Of a DNA stretch of 42,330 bases, positions 1 to 7,721 are shown in pieces. Position 1 is the stretch's first letter. Each line of letters opens with the position of its first letter. The notes below the pieces were generated by a model. It was not told the DNA's origin. It did no database searches and was given only the letters and a program-made list of their open reading frames with translations. A program made the position numbers and the translations under genes. The stretch comes from an uncultured Bacteroides sp. Its GTDB lineage: Bacteria > Bacteroidota > Bacteroidia > Bacteroidales > Bacteroidaceae. Where the stretch lies: assembly GCF_900547205.1 (NCBI RefSeq), contig NZ_URFY01000038.1, positions 1 to 42,330 of the forward strand. The letters run 5' to 3'.

Positions 1-145
1 CCCTTATTTCCCACAGGTATCCCTTTTATTAGTCTTAAAATATCTTCCTTATTATACTAGAAAAGAATCTAGTCCCTTATTTCCCTAAATAAGGAAATGT
101 TTTAAGAATACAAATGCTCGGGCTTGTGAAAGTCCGGGCTTTTTT
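1..145 (+). repeat. Structured repeat, copy 1 (left part cut off)
   Basis: This stretch is nearly the same as 4680-4826. It contains a long stem (34-51 with 90-106: about 17 bp with a G-T wobble and a bulged C) enclosing a small hairpin, ACTAG 56-60 with CTAGT 69-73. An alternative hairpin CCTTATTT/AAATAAGG overlaps the long stem. A terminator-like hairpin follows (119-125 with 130-136) with a GTGA tetraloop and a T-run. The copy-2 hairpin that opens with GGGATACCT has only its right arm here (AGGTATCCC, about 15-23), so the element begins left of the window. It probably forms the 3' end of an upstream transcript. Confidence 0.75.
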
Positions 146-517
146 GTGCATTCTTAAATCATCGTCATTCTTTTTCTGAAATGCCGATGAATAATTCATT
201 TGCGAATGATTAATAAGTTATTTGCCCTCTACTAATAGTCAACCTAATTCCAGATACTATCGACTTTTTGGTCAGATAAATCTTCCTATAGTTTGAAATA
301 AACATCTCAATAATCGTTTTCAAACATTGAGATGATTGTTTTAAACATCTCAATAGAAAAAACACACTATTAGCATTTTGGTTTTTGATACGGGGATATC
401 TTATTGCTAAAAAATAGTCTGTCATTACAAAATGCTTAACTATAGTTAGTTACAAGGAAATATGATTATGATTTAAATTAAAGAGTATGATTGAACAGAA
501 GCCGAATAGTCCGTGTT
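146..517. other. Gene-free stretch with three alternating repeat arms
   Basis: No convincing gene is visible. The one notable structure is a 9-bp word CATCTCAAT at 303-311 and again at 346-354, with its reverse complement ATTGAGATG at 326-334. The middle arm can therefore pair with either outer arm. It could be an operator or a switchable leader structure, or simply a decayed remnant. Confidence 0.4.
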
Positions 518-548
518 TTTGCGTATTTGCAGATAACTCGTATATTTA
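518..548 (+). promoter_or_regulatory. Promoter of the tyrosine recombinase gene
   Basis: TTTG at 518-521, a 19-base spacer, then TATATTTA at 541-548, which matches the Bacteroides -33/-7 pattern (TTTG, TAnnTTTG) with one mismatch. The recombinase ATG follows at 577, leaving a short leader. Confidence 0.6.
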
Positions 549-576
549 GGGTCTAATTTATTAATAAATTCTAGAG

Positions 577-1515
577 ATGTTGAAAGTATTAACATTTATG
601 AAGCAAGTAGCTGATGGGCTACAAGTGGAGGGAAACTTTGGAACTGCCCATGTATATCGCAGCAGTCTCAATGCCATTATTGCTTATCGTGGGAAAAGGG
701 ATTTTTCATTTAATGAAATTACTCCGGAGTGGTTAAACGGTTTCGAAATCTATCTTCGCGGTCGGGGATGTGGTTGGAACACCGTATCTACTTATTTGCG
801 CACTTTTCGTGCTGTCTACAATCGTGCTGTCGATCTTCAATGGGCTACTTATGTGCCCCATTTGTTCCGTTCTGTTTATACAGGCACTCGTGCCGACCAT
901 AAGCGGGCTTTGGGAGATGAGGATATGAGGAAGGTATTTACAAAGTTACCTCAGTCATCTGGTGTATCATTGGCCATGCATCGTGCTCAAGAGATGTTCA
1001 TCCTTATGTTTTCGCTTCGCGGTATCCCATTTGTGGATTTGGCTTATTTGCGTAAGAGTGATTTGTGTGATAATGTGATTACGTATCGCAGGCGTAAGAC
1101 AGGCCGCCCCTTATCGGTGACTTTGACTCCCGAAGCAATGATTTTGGTAAAGAAATACATGAGTCGCGACAGTTCATCTCCTTATCTGTTTTCTTTCTTG
1201 AAAAGCGATGAAGGTACGAAGGAAGCTTATCGTGAATATCAGCTGGCATTGCGCAGCTTCAATCAACAATTGATGTTGCTTGGTGAATTGTTGGGATTGA
1301 GTGATAGGCTCAGTTCTTATACCGCCCGTCATACATGGGCTACAACAGCTTATTATTGCGAGATTCATCCGGGTATTATTTCCGAAGCGATGGGACATTC
1401 GTCTATCACCGTGACCGAAACATATCTTAAACCTTTTCGGAATAAGAAAATCGATGAAGCTAATAAACAAGTTCTTGATTTTGTGAAATGCTCTATAGTA
1501 GGAGTAAGCGTTTGA
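577..1515 (+). CDS. Tyrosine recombinase, probable promoter invertase
   Basis: A 312-residue site-specific recombinase of the tyrosine family. It has an N-terminal SAM-like core-binding domain (about residues 5-90) and a C-terminal catalytic domain. Catalytic residues visible are Arg148, Lys174, Arg251 in YTARHTW (the usual His of HxxR is Tyr248), His274 in MGHSS and nucleophile Tyr283 in TETYLKPF. The length fits the short Bacteroides recombinases that invert local promoters rather than the larger transposon integrases. A 20-bp inverted repeat begins 10 bases after its stop codon, so the likely substrate is the adjacent 304-bp segment controlling the lipoprotein gene downstream. A promoter with -33 and -7 boxes lies just upstream. 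Family assignment is firm; the exact substrate is inferred from position. Confidence 0.92.
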   Translation: MLKVLTFMKQVADGLQVEGNFGTAHVYRSSLNAIIAYRGKRDFSFNEITPEWLNGFEIYLRGRGCGWNTVSTYLRTFRAVYNRAVDLQWATYVPHLFRSVYTGTRADHKRALGDEDMRKVFTKLPQSSGVSLAMHRAQEMFILMFSLRGIPFVDLAYLRKSDLCDNVITYRRRKTGRPLSVTLTPEAMILVKKYMSRDSSSPYLFSFLKSDEGTKEAYREYQLALRSFNQQLMLLGELLGLSDRLSSYTARHTWATTAYYCEIHPGIISEAMGHSSITVTETYLKPFRNKKIDEANKQVLDFVKCSIVGVSV

Positions 1516-1524
1516 AAATAAGAT

Positions 1525-1544
1525 CGTTACTCTGTAGGTAACGG
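1525..1544 (+). repeat. Left inverted repeat (recombination site)
   Basis: The sequence CGTTACTCTGTAGGTAACGG is the exact reverse complement of 1809-1828. Each arm is itself a dyad, CGTTAC and GTAACG around a 7-base spacer (TCTGTAG). That is the layout expected of a tyrosine-recombinase core site: two binding arms around an asymmetric crossover region. The asymmetric spacers point in opposite directions at the two sites, so recombination would invert the DNA between them. Confidence 0.88.
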
Positions 1545-1559
1545 GAATAAATTCCGGTG

Positions 1560-1591
1560 CAAATATGAGCATATTTATTAAAACAACCAAA
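1560..1591 (-). promoter_or_regulatory. Promoter inside the invertible segment, firing left
   Basis: Read on the minus strand: TTTG (1591-1588), a 20-base spacer, then CATATTTG (1567-1560), one mismatch from TAnnTTTG. In the present orientation it would transcribe antisense into the end of the recombinase gene. After inversion it would drive the lipoprotein gene. Confidence 0.65.
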
Positions 1592-1740
1592 CTAAATCAA
1601 ACATTTTTTCTAATAAACTGCTCAAAAAAGGAACTGACCTAGACAAAACGTGTGGATTCTTTGTATTAGGGCTTTGTTAACTTCTAATTGATGCAAAAGA
1701 TTTCCCTCCCCTCTACCGCTTTTCTAAGGTAGGGGTAAAA

Positions 1741-1851
1741 ATGTTTCATCACTATACATATCATTTTTCAGTATCGACTACTCCAGAAGAGCAGGCACAA
1801 AGGTTCATCCGTTACCTACAGAGTAACGGGCATTCCATTATTGAAACTTAG
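1741..1851 (+). CDS. Small open frame crossing the right inverted repeat
   Basis: A 36-codon frame starts inside the invertible segment and ends beyond it; the right repeat is read as RYLQSN. The product would start MFHHYTYHF and end NGHSIIET. I do not recognise it. Inversion would exchange its first 23 or so codons while keeping the last 13. It may be a chance frame, a remnant of an older gene, or a leader peptide. No promoter for it is visible in the present orientation. Confidence 0.2.
   Translation: MFHHYTYHFSVSTTPEEQAQRFIRYLQSNGHSIIET
1809..1828 (-). repeat. Right inverted repeat (recombination site)
   Basis: Perfect reverse complement of 1525-1544, with the same two 6-bp arms around a 7-base spacer. 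It lies 62 bases before the lipoprotein start codon, so in the ON orientation it would be part of the mRNA leader. Confidence 0.88.
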
Positions 1852-1890
1852 TGTTTAATAATATATTATTAATGTAATTTTTAAGTAGTT

Positions 1891-4509
1891 ATGAAAAGAA
1901 AATTTGTAAAAGTGATGTTCCTCGGGGCGTTGACACTTTCTACTGTCACCTATGTAGGCTGTAAGGACTACGATGATGACATCGACAATCTGCAGACGCA
2001 GATTGACGCAAACAAAGCTAGCATTGCCGAGTTGCAGAATTTCGTGAAAGAAGGTAAATGGGTAACCGCTGTTGAGTCAATTACTGATGGTTTTAAGATT
2101 ACTTTCAACGATGGTAAAAGCTATTCTATCGTAAGTGGTGCAGATGGTGCAACGGGTGCAGCTGGTACGAAAATTGAGGTTGATCCGACAACAAAGAACT
2201 GGATTATCGATGGTAAAGACACTGGTATTTGCTCTGAAGGAATTAAGGGCGATAAAGGTGACAAGGGAGACCAAGGCGATAAAGGCGAGCAAGGTGATAA
2301 AGGCGAGCAAGGCGATAAGGGAGACAAAGGTGACCAAGGCGATAAAGGCGAGCAAGGTGATAAGGGAGACAAAGGCGATAAAGGTGACAAAGGTGAAGAT
2401 GGAAAATCACCCAAAATCTCTGCTGATGGATTCTGGGAAGTATGGGATGCTGTGTTAGGTGAATATAAGAAGACAGAATATGAAGCAGCTTCTCATATTT
2501 ATGTAACCGCTGATCCTAATAATTCTCTGGTTTGGGTATTGAACGTACTTAATAGCGAAACTAAGAAATGGGAAAGAGTGACTATGCTGAAAGCTGCTCG
2601 TATCACAAGTATGCGTGCGCTTGGTACAAGCAATGGAACTGTCGATTTAAGTTCTACTAAGGCTGAATCTTCTTTGTATTATGGAATAGTGAAAGAAGAA
2701 AAAGGCGTTAAATTTAACGGAAAAACTTATTCAAAAGGAACATTCCTTTCTGCTAGAGGGGGTATGATTCATGCGTTAATTAATCCGGTGAATTTAAAGG
2801 TAGAAGACATTCAATCTTATGAGATTGGTTTAACGGATTCTAAGGGCAATACAAATTTTGTTATAGCAAATATTGCTGCTAATGTTAGTGAAACTGCTCT
2901 GACTCGTGCTGAAAGTACTGCGAATAAAGGTATTTATGATTTAACACTTAATTTCGCAAATGGAATAGATCCGAAAAACTTGAATGAAAATATCGCTTAT
3001 GCACTTACAACTAAAGATGCATGGGGCAATGAAATCATTTCTCAGTATGACGTGAAAGTTTCTGCAAAAGAACAAGAAAAGACACTTACTGATGCTGATA
3101 AAAAAGTAGCATTTAAAACTATTCTTAATTTAGATGAATTGGTAGGTGATCAATTGAATGATGTTGTAGATTATACTTATTCTGTTAATGCTGATGATGC
3201 TAAGAAGATTGATGCTACATTCAATAAAGACAATAAAACAATTTTAGCTAATAAGGAAGGTCAGTTGACTGTTACCATTGAATACCTTACTACTGCTGGT
3301 AATATTAAGAAAGCAAATTTGAATTTGACTTTCGAGTATAAAGCGGAAGCAGCTCAGATTGCAGATATGACTTGGGTTGTAGATGGTAAAAATGTAACGG
3401 CAACTTCTGAAATAACTGGTCCTTCTGTTGATGTAATTAAGGCAAACATATCCGCTGGTATACAGACTTCAATTGCTTATACAGCTGGTAAGGTAGAAAT
3501 TAATGGAGTGAAAGACTTGGAATATGTTGATGGTATTACATTGGCATTGCAGGGCTTAGATAAAGATGGTAAAGAATCATCTGATGCTGCTAAGATTACT
3601 AAATTTGTAATCAAAGCACAATTTAATCCTGCAACAGTTGCTGCTGTACCCCATACTGCTACAGTTAAATTTATGAATGCTAATGCAGATCCATCTGGTG
3701 CTTTGAAGAATGATGTTTTGTATGAAACAACATTCAAGATTACTGTAGATCAGCAGAATGATAAATTGTTCGTATTCAAACGTGCAGATGCTTACTTTAG
3801 CGGTGATAATGCTACTGCTTATGGTAATGTAAATGATGCTTCTGTAAGTGGCAAAATCTCATATAATCTTTATAATCTTTATCAAGAAGGTTCAATCTCT
3901 GATGCTGCTAAGAATCTTATAACATTCAGCGAAGAAAGACCTTCTAAGATAGAAAATAAGGTAGAGGTATTTGCTGATGCATGGTTAGGAACTGATAAGA
4001 AGAATGATATGATTACTGTTGCTCCTTTCGATGCTTGGGGTGGTGCTTATGAGGGACGTGATATCACGGTATCTTATGCTCCATTCGGTAATTCTCGTCT
4101 GAATGTAATTCCTGACAAGTTTAACTTGACTGTGAAATCGGAAATTTTCGAAGGTACATTTAAATATGTCGGAAAAGAAGGAACTGAAGCTAAGCCGTTT
4201 GAAATTGATGGCGGTCATTCACAAGATCTTTTAGCTAAAGATTTTGAGAAAACAGATGCTTATGGAGTTGCATATAAATTTGATGACAACAGAATTGAAT
4301 CTGTAGAAGTTGAATTGGCAGACCAGAATGCAAAAGATTATCTGAAATTAAGTGGCACTGACTTTACTACAGTTGATAAAATTGTAATATCTAAGTCAGC
4401 TTCTCAAACGCCGATTGTTACTCCTCCGGCATGTAAGGTAAATGTTACTATTACTGATAAATGGGGTAAACAGACAGTTGAAACAGTCTATGTGAAAGTA
4501 ATGAAGTAA
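1891..4509 (+). CDS. Phase-variable surface lipoprotein with PL29-N-like head and collagen-like repeats
   Basis: An 872-residue predicted lipoprotein. A signal peptide ends in the lipobox YVGC with Cys24, followed by the acidic stretch KDYDDDID that favours surface export in Bacteroides. A short coiled coil (about 30-52) and a segment typical of the PL29-lyase N-terminal domain (DUF4988-like) come next. Residues 117-173 form 19 collagen-type Gly-X-Y triplets, mostly GDK, GDQ and GEQ. The remaining 700 residues are beta-rich, Ala/Lys/Asp-rich and lack catalytic motifs, consistent with Ig-like surface domains. Its only plausible promoter is in the invertible segment and now faces away. The setting resembles the BT1927-type S-layer lipoproteins of B. 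thetaiotaomicron, which affect complement and phage resistance. Membership of that family is inferred from context and N-terminus, not from alignment. Confidence 0.85.
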   Translation: MKRKFVKVMFLGALTLSTVTYVGCKDYDDDIDNLQTQIDANKASIAELQNFVKEGKWVTAVESITDGFKITFNDGKSYSIVSGADGATGAAGTKIEVDPTTKNWIIDGKDTGICSEGIKGDKGDKGDQGDKGEQGDKGEQGDKGDKGDQGDKGEQGDKGDKGDKGDKGEDGKSPKISADGFWEVWDAVLGEYKKTEYEAASHIYVTADPNNSLVWVLNVLNSETKKWERVTMLKAARITSMRALGTSNGTVDLSSTKAESSLYYGIVKEEKGVKFNGKTYSKGTFLSARGGMIHALINPVNLKVEDIQSYEIGLTDSKGNTNFVIANIAANVSETALTRAESTANKGIYDLTLNFANGIDPKNLNENIAYALTTKDAWGNEIISQYDVKVSAKEQEKTLTDADKKVAFKTILNLDELVGDQLNDVVDYTYSVNADDAKKIDATFNKDNKTILANKEGQLTVTIEYLTTAGNIKKANLNLTFEYKAEAAQIADMTWVVDGKNVTATSEITGPSVDVIKANISAGIQTSIAYTAGKVEINGVKDLEYVDGITLALQGLDKDGKESSDAAKITKFVIKAQFNPATVAAVPHTATVKFMNANADPSGALKNDVLYETTFKITVDQQNDKLFVFKRADAYFSGDNATAYGNVNDASVSGKISYNLYNLYQEGSISDAAKNLITFSEERPSKIENKVEVFADAWLGTDKKNDMITVAPFDAWGGAYEGRDITVSYAPFGNSRLNVIPDKFNLTVKSEIFEGTFKYVGKEGTEAKPFEIDGGHSQDLLAKDFEKTDAYGVAYKFDDNRIESVEVELADQNAKDYLKLSGTDFTTVDKIVISKSASQTPIVTPPACKVNVTITDKWGKQTVETVYVKVMK
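2239..2409 (+). repeat. In-frame collagen-type tandem repeat
   Basis: Nineteen Gly-X-Y codon triplets built from near-identical 9- and 18-base units (GGCGATAAA, GGTGACAAG, GGCGAGCAA). Units can be gained or lost in steps of 9 bases without a frameshift, so the number of repeats may differ between strains. Confidence 0.85.
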
Positions 4510-4532
4510 TTTAGATTAAAAGAAATGTAATT

Positions 4533-4571
4533 GAAGGCATCTTAATTCTTTTTAGGACTAGAGATGCCTTC
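4533..4571 (+). terminator. Hairpin after the lipoprotein gene
   Basis: GAAGGCATCT (4533-4542) pairs perfectly with AGATGCCTTC (4562-4571) across a 19-base loop, 24 bases after the stop codon. There is no clean T-run, so it may be a 3'-end stabiliser rather than the terminator itself. Confidence 0.5.
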
Positions 4572-4617
4572 TCGTTACAAAACATTAATCCCTTAATAAA
4601 ATATACTGAGAGACAGA

Positions 4618-4826
4618 TTGAAAGCTATGCTTGTGAAAGTATGTCTTTCAAATATCTGATTTCTTAGAAAGGGATACCTCCCTTATTTCCCACAGGTATC
4701 CCTTTTATTAGTCTTAAGTTATCCTCCTTATTCACTAGATAAAACTAGTCCCTTATTTCCCTAAGTAAGGAGAGATCTTAAGAACACAAATGCTCGGGCT
4801 TGCGAAAGTCTGGGCTTTTATTTTTT
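4618..4826 (+). repeat. Structured repeat, copy 2, with terminators
   Basis: A chain of hairpins: TTGAAAG/CTTTCAA (4618-4624 with 4645-4651) enclosing ATGCTT-GTGA-AAGTAT; GGGATACCT/AGGTATCCC (4671-4679 with 4694-4702) followed by TTTTATT; a long stem 4713-4730 with 4766-4782 enclosing ACTAG/CTAGT; and CGGGCTT-GCGA-AAGTCTG (4795-4812) followed by a T-rich tail. The part from 4680 on repeats positions 1-145. Differences between copies keep the pairing, and the loops GTGA and GCGA are GNRA tetraloops. At least two hairpins look like intrinsic terminators for the lipoprotein transcript. Confidence 0.75.
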
Positions 4827-4860
4827 AAACACTATAAATATAGAACATAATGCTAATGAA

Positions 4861-5352
4861 CTACGGTCGAATCAGCTGAAAATCCTCATTATACAACCCA
4901 ACTAGCAAGCTTTCCCCTTCGCCATCCACTTTCAGCCCACCATACTTCGCCCGTTGATAAAGCGTATCTTGTCCTTCCTCAAAGAAAAAAGACTCGGCAC
5001 CAAGAACCAACCTACCATTTATCATTTTATATTTTACAACTAACTCACCTCCCTCTGCAGGTTCTAAAGACTCCTGCAACTGTATTATTTTCCCTACCTG
5101 ATTACTATCAATCGAAAGTATAGCATATCCCCGCGAAGCAGTCTTTTCGTTTTTTAAATCCGAAGCCGATTCCTTATAATTGAGACTCATATAATCTCCT
5201 TGCATCAAAGAGCGCGGATCGACAGGAGCCAATTCAAGCAAAACGAGTTGTCCATCCTTTAGTGTTTGTTCTTTCTTGAATACCGACCAGTTGAAGTATC
5301 CCAGTAGAAGCAACAAATTGACAATGATAAGTATCCGACTATATTTTTTCAT
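4861..5352 (-). CDS. GDYXXLXY domain protein
   Basis: A 163-residue protein with an N-terminal membrane anchor (about residues 7-27) and an extracytoplasmic domain. It carries the family signature as QGDYMSLNY near residue 52, after an acidic/proline stretch (APVDPRSLMQ). The molecular function of the family is unknown. It overlaps the preceding DUF4401 gene by 14 bases and is the last gene of a three-gene minus-strand operon, DUF2157-DUF4401-GDYXXLXY. This cluster is conserved in many bacteria, suggesting that the three products work together at the inner membrane. It converges on the structured repeat that terminates the lipoprotein gene. Confidence 0.85.
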   Translation of the reverse strand: MKKYSRILIIVNLLLLLGYFNWSVFKKEQTLKDGQLVLLELAPVDPRSLMQGDYMSLNYKESASDLKNEKTASRGYAILSIDSNQVGKIIQLQESLEPAEGGELVVKYKMINGRLVLGAESFFFEEGQDTLYQRAKYGGLKVDGEGESLLVGLYNEDFQLIRP

Positions 5353-6295
5353 GTTTCGTTCTTTTTTGAGTGAAATAATACCAAGCCACTATAAATGCAG
5401 TTCCTATGAAAAAGAGTGTGATAGATTTGACGAGTAAAGTCACGTTCAAATCATAATAGTATTTGGAAATGGCATAGATAAAGAGAAGGAGCGATGCCCC
5501 GCATTCTGCCTTATAGCCGTAATGGAAACAAATCAGAATTAATAGTAAGCTACCGGAGAGATAGGGAGCGAACACAGTAGGCAGGCAGATAAGGAAGCTA
5601 AGACCATAAATCCCTATTTGCATTCTCAAATTAGCTACCTCCATCACCTGCATGATTCGTTGAATCATGATGAGAAGTCCTATCCATAAAGAGATAGATA
5701 TAATCCATTCATTCATTCCGGTTGTAAGAAAATCAATGGATGCTCCGCTCAGTGCAATGAGACAGGAAATAAATAATCCGGTATGGAAGGGTTTATATTT
5801 CGAAGTATTGCCTTGCAATCGAGTAAGCAGCTTGGTTTCAAAAAGATTGGTAAACAAGAAAGCTGCTATAAGAGGTACTATTGCATTCTGTAGAGGGTAC
5901 CATGAGGAAAATAAGTGAGCAATTTCTCCAAACAAGGATATGTTAAATAATGTTACCGCTAAAAAAGGTAGTATAAAACCTTTCGATAGAAAAAATGTAA
6001 GAATGCTGATAACCAACAGTGAACAAAAGAGGATATTGACATTGGCACTGATGCCAAAAGAGAACAATATGCATCCGGCTACATAAAACGTGATGTTCAT
6101 AGCATCCAGGAATGGCTTCACAACTAGTCGGCTGATTGTCAATGTGGTAACGATTAATAGACATCCGATAATAAAACTGGATTCTTCAGAACGAATGATG
6201 GAAGCTAATGACAGAAATCCTAGAAAGAAAATGGCAGTCAGGATACCTCCGATGATGGATACTACCTGAATTGTGAGGTTATTCTTCTGTGCCAT
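5339..6295 (-). CDS. DUF4401 integral membrane protein
   Basis: A 318-residue protein made almost entirely of hydrophobic helices (about nine or ten transmembrane segments). It ends in a short basic cytoplasmic tail, FTQKRTKHEKI. Position between a DUF2157 gene and a GDYXXLXY gene, with overlaps of 17 and 14 bases, identifies it as the DUF4401 partner. No catalytic motif is visible and the function is unknown. The overlaps suggest translational coupling and a stoichiometric membrane complex. Confidence 0.8.
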   Translation of the reverse strand: MAQKNNLTIQVVSIIGGILTAIFFLGFLSLASIIRSEESSFIIGCLLIVTTLTISRLVVKPFLDAMNITFYVAGCILFSFGISANVNILFCSLLVISILTFFLSKGFILPFLAVTLFNISLFGEIAHLFSSWYPLQNAIVPLIAAFLFTNLFETKLLTRLQGNTSKYKPFHTGLFISCLIALSGASIDFLTTGMNEWIISISLWIGLLIMIQRIMQVMEVANLRMQIGIYGLSFLICLPTVFAPYLSGSLLLILICFHYGYKAECGASLLLFIYAISKYYYDLNVTLLVKSITLFFIGTAFIVAWYYFTQKRTKHEKI

Positions 6296-7196
6296 ACCAT
6301 TGCTTTTTTAGGTTGAGAATGATGTATATCAGTAAAGTAGTTCCGGTGATAACGAGAAGTCCGGCAAAGAAAAACAGATTCACACTTCTCATATTGCTGT
6401 GATAAATTAACAGAGAAAGCAGAATCATCAGAACTGCAAAGGGGATGCTGGCAAGATAAAACAGATTCTTTTGTTTCCATCCAAACCATAAACCAGCAGA
6501 AAACAAGAGTATTGTGCCAATTAAAGGTATCGACAAGATGGAATGACGATCTCCGATGCTTGCAATCATGAGAAAACTTTGGTAGACAATGGTCGCCAAC
6601 GAAAGCAGACAGGTAACCCAATGATTGTGTCTTTCTAAATTTCCTGTCAACTTCATGCGCTCTGCAATGATAGTTGCAGTGGCACATATCCATGCTACGA
6701 CATTAGTTAATATAGTGACTTCCCAAAGATTATCAGGTATTATCTGTATGGTATATAACCATATGGTTGTGCAAAGCAACCCGATAAATGTGAGCCATAG
6801 CGGTACAAAACAAATGGCGACTGCCCAGAGAATAGTGAAGAGAGTCCACCCTAGAAATAAATCATATGCATCAGCTCCAGTCTGATAGATTTGTCCGAAT
6901 ACGGCAAAGAGCGTACCTACCAGAAATGTTGCTCCTGTAAGGAGAATTTGTCTGATGAGAATATTCCATCGGGTGAATGCAGCCAGTAGAACGGAAGCAA
7001 TTAATAATACTTCAACAATTCCCAATTTGGCAAACTTGGGTAGCTCGTTCCAGTTGTAGGCAAAGAAGAATATAATTCCCGCTACCGTGAAACCAACACC
7101 TACCGCCAGCAAAAAAATAGAAAGAAATTGATTCCATTGTCTTTTATTTGCGTATATAGGTTGCCGGAATAAGTGTGAAGAGTCGGACTTTTCCAT
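6279..7196 (-). CDS. DUF2157 integral membrane protein
   Basis: A 305-residue polytopic membrane protein. A hydrophilic N-terminus of about 27 residues is followed by eight to ten transmembrane helices. The first helices, with FTVAGIIFFFAYNWNELPKF, match the DUF2157 pattern, in which the loop between helices 1 and 2 carries a conserved NW(N/D)xLP. It is the first gene of the operon and overlaps DUF4401 by 17 bases. A -7 box lies 22 bases upstream of its ATG. The family has no established function. Confidence 0.85.
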   Translation of the reverse strand: MEKSDSSHLFRQPIYANKRQWNQFLSIFLLAVGVGFTVAGIIFFFAYNWNELPKFAKLGIVEVLLIASVLLAAFTRWNILIRQILLTGATFLVGTLFAVFGQIYQTGADAYDLFLGWTLFTILWAVAICFVPLWLTFIGLLCTTIWLYTIQIIPDNLWEVTILTNVVAWICATATIIAERMKLTGNLERHNHWVTCLLSLATIVYQSFLMIASIGDRHSILSIPLIGTILLFSAGLWFGWKQKNLFYLASIPFAVLMILLSLLIYHSNMRSVNLFFFAGLLVITGTTLLIYIILNLKKQWYGTEE

Positions 7197-7217
7197 ATGC
7201 TAACTTTTTTAATATTA

Positions 7218-7225
7218 CAAACATA
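7218..7225 (-). promoter_or_regulatory. -7 box for the DUF2157 operon
   Basis: On the minus strand the bases read TATGTTTG, a perfect TAnnTTTG, 22 bases upstream of the ATG at 7196. I see no clear TTTG at -33. The rest of the 229-base gap to the next gene is AT-rich and must also contain the promoter for the divergent winged-helix gene, which I could not place. Confidence 0.45.
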
Positions 7226-7425
7226 ACAAATTAAAATGATTAATTCCTACTATTTTAACATATGCTAATAGAGGCTTTGTATTAGTGTACACTACTGTAT
7301 TTATGTTAAAATGAATTTTGTAACAACTTTTTAGCAATAAAGAATAAACAAATCTAATACTCTTTTGTTATCTTTATTGGCGAAATCTTAACCTAATGTG
7401 TTTAACCTCTTAATAACTGTAGAAA

Positions 7426-7644
7426 ATGGATAGAAATGTAATCGGCCTAAATGCCGGTAAAGTTTGGCAGCTGCTAAGTAATAATGAGAAGTGGACTTAT
7501 GGAACTTTAAAAAGAAAGTCCGGGCTGAAAGATAAAGAACTGGGTGCCGCTTTAGGATGGCTGTCGAGAGAAGACAAGATAGAGTTTGATCAGTGCGATG
7601 AAGAACTCTATGTATATCTTTGTGTAAATGTTTATATTGGCTAA
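7426..7644 (+). CDS. Winged helix-turn-helix protein (DUF2582 type)
   Basis: A 72-residue protein matching the small winged-helix family formerly DUF2582. It opens with IGLNAGKVWQLL, has a helix-turn-helix around TYGTLKRKSGLKDKELGAAL (residues 24-43), then a recognition/wing segment GWLSREDKIEF. It has no effector domain and may bind DNA as a small regulator or act as a protein-interaction module; its target is unknown. It is a single-gene unit facing away from the DUF2157 operon and ends at a strong hairpin shared with the convergent gene. Confidence 0.85.
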   Translation: MDRNVIGLNAGKVWQLLSNNEKWTYGTLKRKSGLKDKELGAALGWLSREDKIEFDQCDEELYVYLCVNVYIG

Positions 7645-7667
7645 AAGAATAATCGCTTTAATGAAAG

Positions 7668-7717
7668 CCAAAAATCCCCGAAGTAATAACATAATAGTTT
7701 GCACTTCGGGGATTTTT
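7668..7717. terminator. Bidirectional terminator
   Basis: ATCCCCGAAGT and ACTTCGGGGAT form an 11-bp stem around an 18-base loop, with an A-run before and a T-run after. It can therefore serve both the winged-helix gene and the convergent DUF6249-like gene. Confidence 0.85.
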
Positions 7718-7721
7718 AAGT

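Larger units (their letters stand above)
1525..1828. promoter_or_regulatory. Invertible promoter segment, OFF orientation
   Basis: A 304-bp segment bounded by perfect 20-bp inverted repeats lies between the recombinase and the lipoprotein gene. Its only good Bacteroides promoter faces left, away from the lipoprotein gene. I found no rightward TAnnTTTG box in the segment or between it and the ATG at 1891. A hairpin at 1708-1735 (CTACC/GGTAG extended by CCC/GGG) could stop read-through. Inversion would place the -7 box at about 1786-1793 reading right, about 100 bases before the ATG. This arrangement resembles the phase-variable lipoproteins (BT1927 family) known from Bacteroides thetaiotaomicron. 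Confidence 0.82.

Noticed and set aside
1174..1590. Minus-strand frame across the recombinase
   Set aside because: Antisense to a clear catalytic domain, with no family features.
2239..2409. Regular repeat that might be mistaken for a CRISPR array
   Set aside because: Units are 9-18 bases, contiguous, in frame and encode Gly-X-Y; there are no spacers and no cas genes.
2077..2458. Frames opposite and alongside the collagen repeat (rich in SPLSP or in TKAIK-type repeats)
   Set aside because: They are shadows of the repeat units in the true lipoprotein frame and have no family or start context of their own.
1..4830. Integrated element or transposon bounded by the two 150-nt repeats
   Set aside because: The repeats are structured 3'-end elements with terminator hairpins and the recombinase has its own inverted sites; no att-type core, tRNA target or mobility genes are visible.
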